Positions 56,393 to 64,000 of a DNA stretch of 64,000 nucleotides are shown piece by piece; within the stretch, counting starts at the first letter, position 1; the number at the start of each line of letters is the position of its first letter. The DNA is from Ophiosphaerella korrae (Eukaryota > Ascomycota > Dothideomycetes > Pleosporales > Phaeosphaeriaceae), in assembly GCA_028456385.1 (NCBI GenBank), contig JALNQF010000072.1, positions 124,001 to 188,000 of the forward strand. Reading direction: 5' to 3'. The translations under genes were made by a program, and so were the position numbers. Below the pieces are notes generated by a model. That model ran no database searches, was not told the DNA's origin, and was given only the letters and a program-made list of their open reading frames with translations.

Positions 56393-56717
56393 ATGGCCAT
56401 CGACACGCAAAGCATCATCGCTCTAGTTGCACTACTCGTAGCATGTCCGCCAACGGCACGGCTACTATGCACCCTATACGCGCGACGCCGCGGTAGGAAT
56501 GATGCAGGTTAGTGCGTTATCAAGTGCTTAGAATATGGTACTCTAACGCATACTCGTAGCCATTCTTCCGACCTATACCAATATCGTCGAGACGTCGTTC
56601 GTGGCGTTTCATCGTCAACAGTCCCGTGTCTGGACTTTCGAGAGCAACGTTACTGTAAGGGACATTGAACTCTCGGAGATACGGAGGCCTGTAGGAAGAG
56701 GACTGCTGGCAGAATGA
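56393..56717 (+). CDS. Spliced 90-residue single-TM miniprotein
   Basis: Exon 1 (56393-56507) and exon 2 (56560-56717) are joined across a 52 bp intron with donor GTTAGT, branch CTAAC and acceptor TAG. The N terminus is a hydrophobic helix (SIIALVALLVACPPTARLL, about residues 7-25) followed at once by positive charge (YARRRGR), so it is a type I- or signal-anchor-like membrane miniprotein. The C-terminal ~55 residues (after the junction) are soluble with SFVAFHRQQ and DIELSEIRRP. No family recognised. Either exon alone would look like a chance frame, but together they give a complete reading frame with perfect splice signals. Confidence 0.7.
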
Positions 56718-58490
56718 TTCAAAAGAACAGCCCAGTGAGGGAGAGGTAGTTGGTGCGATTGATGAACTCGAAGACAAATGGTAGTTAATATTGTAGGAGC
56801 GGAGATAACCGATGGCGAGAGTAGTATTGAGAGATATGCTACGTCAAGAAATAAGGTGCAAGAAGCGAAGGTTGTAAGAAGAGATGCGCGAAAATATAGC
56901 ATTGTGGTATACACTAAAGTAGAACGCTCCATAGCTGATACACTACGAGACAACATCGAATGTTGATTATTTGATGACTTTTGATAAAGAAAGAAAGGGC
57001 ATACCCGTTGGTGTCTCATTGCATCTGCTAACCTGTATCGTTTTCTGCCCTAGCGGTCTTGATAACACTCAATCATTGACCTTCTCAAGGAGGAATTGGG
57101 GAGCATATGAGTCCGGTGTTGCATATGAGAAGAAATTTCAGCTGTGATGAAGGGATAATGTAAAAGCTTTGCGTGTCCTGTGGCTATGTTGTCGATATAC
57201 TTTGGAGGAGTCGGATTAGCCGAAAAGGGTACGAGTCTCGAGACACCTAAAGTCTTGACGCTCGAATTACCTACCCTTGGCCACTCTTGATTCGATCCAA
57301 CAACGGCTTAAAAGCTGGAGATAACGTTGCTCCACATTTTCTAGAACAGATGAATGATGAGCCAGAGTTGTTGCTATATAAATCATGGTACGCGTGTTGA
57401 TTATGTTCGGAATGCGAGTAGTAGGATCGCTGCAATGGAACGGGCAGAATATATTGTTTATTCTGGTCCGACTAGAGGAAAATCCTACGCAGGTTCTGAA
57501 GCCCATTCTATGGTATTGTCAATCGTACGTTGTCTTCGGCACGTAGGGCCTGGGCAGTTAGGCAGCCGAATTACCTGCCATGGGGCGGGTGTACGACGCG
57601 TGTCTGGCATTACCCGCTGCGTCAAGGTGCATGAGAATGAGACAATGATGAGAGAGGAGGATGGTGAAGTAAGCCGGCACACGAGGTTGGCAACATGTGT
57701 TGGCCAATGTGCAGTTCCTAAGGATCTCGGCAGCAGGTTCTTCCCAGCATCGACGATGGATAGTGGTTGCGTGTCATGACAGCTACGCGTCGCCGCTTTC
57801 TAATATTGTCCTGGGCGCAGAAGCAAAGGAAGAAGGATCGTGGAAGGCCTGGAAATGAAGTCAGGAGGTGGTTTCCCCGCGGACACGAATGCAGATCTTC
57901 GGATTCTTCTTGCGCTATACCTATTTGAAAGGCGCGATCTTCATTGGCCACTCTGCCCCCAACGATTTCGGCGAGCACCCGTGCCAGCATCGCACACATC
58001 ACCCCAACAAATCAAACAAGGCTTCCTGCAGACGGCAGCGCGTGCAACGGTGGTAGCAGGTACTGCATCCCCATCCTCACCCCGCCCCAGCATGCCGTGG
58101 TAGCCGTTTGGTGACACTCGGCAGGCAACCCGTGATACTGGCCTGCGCCATTCTTTCACAACGCTAGGCTTGGCTGCTTTGCCGTGATTTGCCACAAGCC
58201 GGCCGTGAAGCCACTAGCAGTGCTTGATCGAGCTTGGAAACGGCTGCTCTGCGCCGCAATGGGCACAACAGCCGCTAAGCGTAATCTCGCCCGGCGTCGC
58301 CATGTTGCCAGGATGCTGTCTCCTGCACGCTTGGCTGGGCTGACGGCTGATAGCCCTGACTTGCGGAGCCCTTTAAAAGTGCTGTGGCCCCCGATCGATC
58401 CTGAGGCGCCGTCCCCCTAATCGCCAGCACGCTCTACCGCCCTCTCTCCTGTCGCTCCTTCAGCCTACACACAATTCTGGATTCTTCGTC
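56718..58490. other. Intergenic region, 1.8 kb
   Basis: Open frames are scattered on both strands (57267-58420) without motifs or splice logic. A CTAAC...CCCTAG near 57030-57054 looks like an intron 3' end but no matching exon was found. Nothing else supported. Confidence 0.45.
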
Positions 58491-59706
58491 ATGATGATGC
58501 TACCCTCGGCTGCTGGAGGGCGCAGCCCGCTGTTTGCGCTCGCCGTGAGCGCCGGTGCGGTTCTGGTCTTCATTTTCGGCTTCATGGCTTGGCAGAGTCC
58601 CTCGAGAATACCCTTCTCGCACGCAGCCTCGAACCGTGTTGAGACGTACGTCAACGCCACCTCCTAGCAGATGGGGTGCAGTGCTCCTGGCTGCACTGGC
58701 CGCCCGCTTGGCGGCACGCCATGATGACCCGTTGCTGACCGCGCATCACAGGCCCATCCACGACGAAAAGGCACCCGTGTCCATCAACGAGATCATCCGC
58801 CTGCTATATGCACCACTGAAGGCGGCGCCGACCGAGCCCTTCATCCGCGAACCCAATGGTAGCCACATCGTGCTGCCGCCGAACCCGCGATACAAAAAGC
58901 AGCTTGGCAGCGAGGTCCTCATCCTCGACCTGGAGACACGTCCCCTGCAATCCACTGAAGACTTCAACAAGGGCGAATATGACTGGCGCAACATCAACCA
59001 TGTGTCTGGTGGTGTTTTCAACCACTACACCTATGCGCTCATTCACGGTTACGATTACAAGTTCATCCACGCTACGAATTTCGAAGACCGACATGCTACC
59101 TGGATCAAGCCTTCCGCTCTCGCAAACCATATCAAGAACTACAAATTTATCGTCTTCCTCGATGCCGATGCCGCCTTCCGTTTCCTCCATGTCCCTATTG
59201 AGTGGATGCTGAACTACTGGGACATCCAACCACAACACGCTATAACCATGGCAAAGGACCCATGGGATCCTAAAGAGCCCCAGTTCAACTCGGACCGCTT
59301 TAACCGCACTTATACCAACACTGGTTTCATGGTAGTCCAGAATACCGAGAGCACAATGCCCATGCTGAAGGCCTGGCACGAGTGTCCTGATGATGTACGC
59401 TATGCCAACTGCTCGCAGTGGAAGCAGCCAAAGTTCCATGAGCAATCTGCATTCGGCGAATACGTCCGCTACGACTTTGAAGACAACGTCAAGGAGCTTG
59501 ACTGTGGGCAGGCAAATGGCTTCCCGGGTGTTGAGATCAGCAATTGCCAGGGCAAATTCATCCGCCACTACTGGTTCGAGAAGCACCTCGTCAAGGTCGA
59601 TTTCCGGGAGAACATGATGAACGCCATCACCTTGCCGATTCAGAAGCTCTTCGCCGATAACATTGGTCACATTATTACCAAGACCGAAGAAAATGTAATT
59701 CATTAA
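58491..59706 (+). CDS. GT34-like type II membrane glycosyltransferase
   Basis: Two exons (58491-58645 and 58752-59706; 106 bp intron, donor GTACGT, acceptor CACAG) encode 369 residues. Three consecutive ATGs start it. Residues 12-32 (FALAVSAGAVLVFIFGFMAW) form the signal anchor, for Golgi placement. The catalytic core has VLILDLETRP near 90, HGYDYKFIHA near 145, a WIKPSAL helix, and FLDADAAFRF with the metal-binding Asp-x-Asp at D189/D191. NTGFMVVQN near 250 and the terminal CQGKFIRHYWFEKHLVK match the family that includes yeast Mnn10-type mannosyl- and Gma12-type galactosyltransferases. It likely extends N-glycans or wall mannan. Reading through the intron gives a different, less likely start. 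Confidence 0.88.
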
Positions 59707-60709
59707 AGAACCCCCAAAATATTTCCTACGCATAGAGCTGTAATGAAGTCGTAAGAGGAAGAGTTTTGTATAGCATAGCGTTGCATTGGCATGGCGTTCT
59801 CTGGAATTCTGGGGTTGATTTAATGGCTGGCATCAGTCTGTCCGGCTTCGGCCTTTCGTATCGCTTCCATCAGGGTTTTCTTCGACGCGACGATACTCAA
59901 TACAATTTTTCGACTGATGACGCTCACATCATTACGCGACTTCGTTTCTGTATTATGATACTGTCATTTGTACAACGCTCGCTTACTTCTTGTGCTACTC
60001 AGGAGGCACATGGTCGTTGTTTTTTCATGATTCACAGTCTTTCTCTGTCTCATAAGGTTTCCTGGACATGTGCTTTCTAAGGGGCCTATCGTCAAGCGTT
60101 CGATTCTCCAGTATTGGCTGCTCCATTTCATTTCCTGCGCAAACACAAGCTGTCCCGAACTCGGCCAGACCCCTAGCCCTCCATGCGCCAAGGCACTACG
60201 TTCCACTTACTGTCAAGGATCTACGTACTATGCCAGACACCCGAGGCTAATAGGTTCCTGAGGAACAGCTTGGTTGACAGGCGTCTTGTCTAGTATTGCC
60301 AGGGCAAGCGGCTCACCACAGCTCAGTAACATTCTGGTGGACTCGAAACAATGGCGATGGAAAATATCGTGAGGTCCTTGATCCTTGCTGATTCATGTGC
60401 CAAACAGCTTCCAAGCCACGCCGCACCTGGCCAAACTGCAGTCAGACAGCCACAACAACATGCGACAACAGTGAAGGAAATGGAGCGTCGATTTTAGATT
60501 TTATTTGGGAGGAGGCGTAAATATCACGGCGTTACTGTCTGTCGCTACACAGTGATCGAGTTGATCACTTTTCCTATAGCTCCGGGCATTCGTTCACAGG
60601 CGGCGCACAGACTTCTGTACACCAGTCTATATCAAAACCAAAAAACCATAAACATACATAAAGACCGCTCCGCGATCCCCAACCAGCCATAACCACTATC
60701 AATAAATAA
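59707..60709. other. Intergenic region
   Basis: 1 kb between convergent genes; no gene supported. Confidence 0.5.
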
Positions 60710-61477
60710 TCAATCACGCACAACACACCTCCTCCACGCCTCAAACAACCTGTCCCTCTCTTTCTCACCAAGCGTGACTCCAATTCCCCCCTCCTTCCAC
60801 TCGTGCACTAAGCAGCCCAGCCGCTCCAAATCTCGCTCCCGCTCCTCCGCCTCTTCCAGCACCCTTTCCCCCTCCTCCCTCACCCTCCGCTTCTTCTCCT
60901 CCCTCCCCCACTCCTCCTCCGCCCTCCTATCCGCCTCCAATCGCGCCTCCAGCTTCCCCACCTGCTCCCTATTCATTTGTCTTGCAGCCCACACCCCCTT
61001 GCGCAGCGCGGGCCACCATACATGCAGCATGTTGTCGCAGCCCACCACGGCGCGCACGTGCCATACGATGCAGCGCAGGACTACGGCCGAGGCGCAGATC
61101 TGCTGGTGCAGTTTGGAGAGTGGAGGGCCGTAGCCTGTGATGTGCAAGGTGGATGTGGGTATGGCTAGCGGCGCGGATATCAGTGTAGTGGCACCGCTTT
61201 CGAGGGGCCAGGTGATAGGGCGCGCGCGAGCGTTGGGCGCGCTGCTTGTGTGGGCTTCGCTGATGCGGTTAGTGGCGCCGGGGGCGTGGATCGGGTCGTT
61301 GCCGGCTGTGCTACACTCGGTGTTGAGCTGCTTTTGTTCGGTGGTTTGCTTGACGCGGTGTGTTGTGCGCAGCGAGATGACGTTGGTGGTCGTGGGGCGC
61401 GGCGAATTTGAAGCCCAGGGATCGAGGTCTGTGGGCGCGGTCTTGGAGTAATGAAGGTCTAGTCTATCGTCTGTCAT
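60710..61477 (-). CDS. Coiled-coil protein of unknown function
   Basis: 255 residues from ATG 61477. The first half is Thr/Ser/Pro-rich; residues 130-150 or so carry a few hydrophobic residues (SAVVLRCIVWHVRAVVGC) too short for a clear TM helix; residues 170-235 form a strongly charged helix (EARLEADRRAEEEWGREEKK ...). No domain recognised. A TTG-started version would begin at 61522. Confidence 0.6.
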   Translation of the reverse strand: MTDDRLDLHYSKTAPTDLDPWASNSPRPTTTNVISLRTTHRVKQTTEQKQLNTECSTAGNDPIHAPGATNRISEAHTSSAPNARARPITWPLESGATTLISAPLAIPTSTLHITGYGPPLSKLHQQICASAVVLRCIVWHVRAVVGCDNMLHVWWPALRKGVWAARQMNREQVGKLEARLEADRRAEEEWGREEKKRRVREEGERVLEEAEERERDLERLGCLVHEWKEGGIGVTLGEKERDRLFEAWRRCVVRD

Positions 61478-62025
61478 TATGGTGTCGCGGAAATGAATAT
61501 CGGGGTCTATGGAGGGAGGCAAATAGATTGAGCATGTTTGTTGCGGAGTTTAGGAGTGCGGTGTAGTCAACGACTGAAGGTGTTCCAGTCATTCATTGAT
61601 GAGTTCGAGGTGTCTGACTCGAGTAATGCTGCAATGTCTTTCTTTCACGCGGAAAAATGGTAGGAGATGGTGAGTAAAATGGTGTTTGGTAAGAAATGTA
61701 CATTTTGGATATCTTGCGGTGAACGGCTGTGCTCGATTTCGATGCCTTGCGCCGCTGCTATGTAGAAGTGGAATGAAAATGCGCACGCCTTCGCTAAAGA
61801 CGTTGATGGTGTTGATGGTGTTGATGGAACCAGTCACTACGCTGATGAAAACGCTAGAAAAACGCCGGGTATCCAAATGAGAAAAAACCTTGTGTGAGTT
61901 AATCACGATTCTGCCTGCTTCCACGATAGGCACTAACCTTGGCCTCGTGGGAACTAGATCATCAGCATGCAATACGCGGATACAGCATACTCATAATCTC
62001 CCAAACTCTCAACATTAGAGATGCC
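61478..62025. other. Intergenic region with a 9 nt repeat
   Basis: It contains TTGATGGTG repeated about 2.8 times (61803-61827). A minus-strand 127-codon frame here has no motif and is not called. Confidence 0.5.
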
Positions 62026-63141
62026 TCACACAAGATGGCCTAGATGGTGTCGACTGAGCAACAAGTCAGGAGCGAAATTTGTCATGTAATCGACGTCTTC
62101 AGTGTTGGCAGCATGATGGGCCACCTCCTGGATGTTGGCTATGATGGCTTGAATGTCCTCTTGGGGCACGTCTTCCATTTCCTCGTCGACATCTAGGTCA
62201 TCCATCATCCCTAACACCTCCTCTTCTCCATCTTGATCTTGCGTCAAAGCCGACCATTCTTCAATGTCGTCCTCAGTAAAGAAAGGTTGCACGTCTTCAG
62301 CAGCTTCATTTCCGGGCAGGGCATTGCACGCTTGGTCATCCGACTGCATTTCGAATGACGTTACCGAGAAAGTGTCGAGATCTGTGAACGGTGAACAAAG
62401 TGATGAAGGTAGCGATGAAGGAGTTGACATGGACAGGGTATCATACCCCGAGCTCATGTCTATCACGTCCTCATCGTCGAGGTCTAATGCGAGCAAGTGC
62501 GTGGCCGAATAGCGACCAATGAGTGGGCGTTCCAGTAATGACGTGTCAAGCACAGCCTTTCCTTCAACCCAAAACTCCAACCGGGAACCAAACTCAGCTT
62601 GGAGAGCGGATGCGACACCAGATGCAAAATAGGCACTTTCAAACAAGATACGAACCAACTTGGCCACCTTTGACCGGAGGACCTTGCGTATTGCTATGGT
62701 AATTGGATGCATGCTGTCCAAGATGGAATCGTCGACGCGACAGTTTAGGAGACGGGACAGAGGAGAGGCGATGAGGAGATTCAGCTCATCGAATGAGGCG
62801 CCAGTGTCTGATAGCGCAGTAATAGTATTTGCAGCCTTGAACGTCCTTGGCATGGTGGGAGGGGTGGTTACCGTGTGCATCGTGAGATGTCGTAGAAAGC
62901 GTAGGTAGTTATCTGCAACAGGTGGTAAGATGGTAGCATTGTCAGTGGCGGCTGACAATGCATCGACAGAAATGTGCTTGTGTTGGTAGAAGTATGAAGA
63001 CGACTCATGGTGGAGCTGTTTTGAAACAGCGAACATGGCAAGCCGACTGGTATTGCGACGCTGAGAATTGCCCTTGCCCGCCCAAAGGTCATCGTAGAGG
63101 ATATTGCGAATCTCGGCCGGTAATTCACTGAAGCAGGCCAT
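62026..63141 (-). CDS. F-box-like protein with acidic C-terminal region
   Basis: 371 residues, single exon, ATG 63141 in good context. Residues 1-20 (MACFSELPAEIRNILYDDLW) match the short fungal F-box-like opening; FAVSKQLHHESSSYFYQ near 40 is the second typical helix. Residues 215-330 are very acidic with Ser clusters (DLDDEDVIDMSSGYD; EEEVLGMMDDLDVDEEMEDV). This may be a regulatory region. No enzymatic motif. Function as an SCF adaptor is inferred from the N terminus alone. Confidence 0.72.
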   Translation of the reverse strand: MACFSELPAEIRNILYDDLWAGKGNSQRRNTSRLAMFAVSKQLHHESSSYFYQHKHISVDALSAATDNATILPPVADNYLRFLRHLTMHTVTTPPTMPRTFKAANTITALSDTGASFDELNLLIASPLSRLLNCRVDDSILDSMHPITIAIRKVLRSKVAKLVRILFESAYFASGVASALQAEFGSRLEFWVEGKAVLDTSLLERPLIGRYSATHLLALDLDDEDVIDMSSGYDTLSMSTPSSLPSSLCSPFTDLDTFSVTSFEMQSDDQACNALPGNEAAEDVQPFFTEDDIEEWSALTQDQDGEEEVLGMMDDLDVDEEMEDVPQEDIQAIIANIQEVAHHAANTEDVDYMTNFAPDLLLSRHHLGHLV

Positions 63142-64000
63142 GGTGAAGAGCGAAGATGATGCGTGAGGTGTGAAGGGTGAAGGATGAGGTGTCTGAGTGT
63201 GGACTTGTGTCTTTTGTATGGCGGTGGAGGTTGATGCGTGGCCGAAACTTTGGTGGATGGTGGAGCGTGGTTGGACCGGGGTGTTTGCGGAAGCCGGAGG
63301 AGAGTGGCGTGGTGTCGGGAATGCTTTGAACAGCCAGTGGCAGCCCTAAAAGTTGCTGGAGAGGTGGTCACACGTAGGGGAGGGGCTGCCGCCCTGAAAG
63401 TTTCGTCGGTGGGACACACACGCTTTGTGACCAAGTTGAGACAAGCAGACGATTTGTTCTGAGCGAGGCAGGCAGGCAGGTGCCAATGCCCAGTGCTGCG
63501 AAGTGCTGCAGGGGAGGGCGTTTCGTTGCGCGTTGTCCAGGGTGTAGTCTGGAAGTGGCTAAAGGTTAAGCGAGGCCGTGTTAGTTGACGGTAGCTTTAA
63601 TTGAAGTCGTCGAGCACCTGGGTGGCGTGTGAGGATGCAGCTGCATAAGGAGCATTCAAGGGCAGATGAAGATGCCAAGCCTCTACAAACCATGGGATGA
63701 TGCCTTTATACAAGTGCACCGTAGATGCGATGGATGACTCAACAATGGTCCGCCCCGTTGTTCAAGGCAGGCGGATTCCGACTATTGGTGCTACCAACAA
63801 GGTGTGAGGGACCACGTCTCAACCTTCCACTTTGACATCGCCTCGTTCAGAAACCAGGCTGGTAAGGTCCTCCTTTTTCGGTCACATGGGTGCAGAAAGC
63901 CCCCAGAGCGTAACACGAACACAGGCGAATGACCACCGGATGTTCCATGGGCAACCACTGGCAAACCCGCCTACTTGATTGTCGCGTCTGACCAGGATCA
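63142..64000. other. Intergenic region to window end
   Basis: No supported gene; frames at 63238-63462 and the minus-strand frame over 62868-63434 are shadows. The sequence is spacer of mixed composition. Confidence 0.5.

Noticed and set aside
58804..59733. 309-codon minus-strand frame opposite the GT34-like gene
   Set aside because: Shadow of biased codon use; the plus strand has the D-x-D motif, anchor and spliced start.
1..64000. tRNA genes
   Set aside because: Scanned for GGTTC-type B boxes; hits (for example 11103, 25745, 43264) lack a cloverleaf or A box.

Overview
This window is nuclear DNA from a filamentous ascomycete (Pezizomycotina), most likely Dothideomycetes/Pleosporales. The signs are: genes on both strands separated by 0.1-3 kb; introns of about 50-60 bp with GT..AG ends and CTAAC/CTGAC branch motifs; fungal-only families (HET-like, Clr5-ankyrin, F-box-like, cutinase, Ctr copper transporter, FRE-type metalloreductases); and one gene decayed by changes that look like repeat-induced point mutation. 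The clade is inferred from gene content. Exon structures were built by hand from splice signals and frame continuity. No tRNA, rRNA, intact transposon or CRISPR array was seen.

Layout, 0-31 kb: a very long coiled-coil protein running off the left edge (-); a short F-box-like gene (+); metalloreductase A (-); a HET-like gene (+); a mitochondrial acyl-CoA dehydrogenase (-); a two-TM/coiled-coil gene with repeats at both ends and an in-frame TAG (+); a divergent pair of Ctr copper transporter (-) and metalloreductase B (+); a secreted cutinase-like esterase (+); a GT31-like glycosyltransferase with a PAN-like tail (+); a sulfite-oxidase-like pseudogene (+); a single-TM Ser/Thr-rich surface protein (+).

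Layout, 30-64 kb: a secreted subtilisin with a probable GC-AG intron (-); a basic orphan (+); a duplicated EthD-like protein (-); a 3.2 kb gene-poor stretch; a seven-exon zinc alcohol dehydrogenase (+); a berberine-bridge-type flavo-oxidase (+); a SIS-domain sugar-phosphate isomerase (-); a GNAT acetyltransferase (-); a multi-TM protein (+); an F-box/DUF-like protein (+); a TfdA/taurine-type dioxygenase (+); a Clr5-ankyrin locus split by one in-frame TGA (-); a spliced 90-residue membrane miniprotein (+); a GT34-like glycosyltransferase (+); a coiled-coil orphan (-); an acidic F-box-like protein (-).

The clearest functional unit is the Ctr/FRE pair around 17.1-20.3 kb. A reductase that makes Cu(I) and a Cu(I) permease share a 485 bp promoter holding one exact Mac1-type octamer and one single-mismatch copy; the same single-mismatch octamer lies 211 bp upstream of metalloreductase A. 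The oxidoreductases at 38.8-42.9 kb are neighbours, but no backbone enzyme supports calling them a metabolite cluster. Three genes (ADH, SIS isomerase, GNAT) carry ~8-nt tandem repeats within 5-15 nt of the start codon, and a fourth carries a 24-nt repeat that copies the start codon itself.
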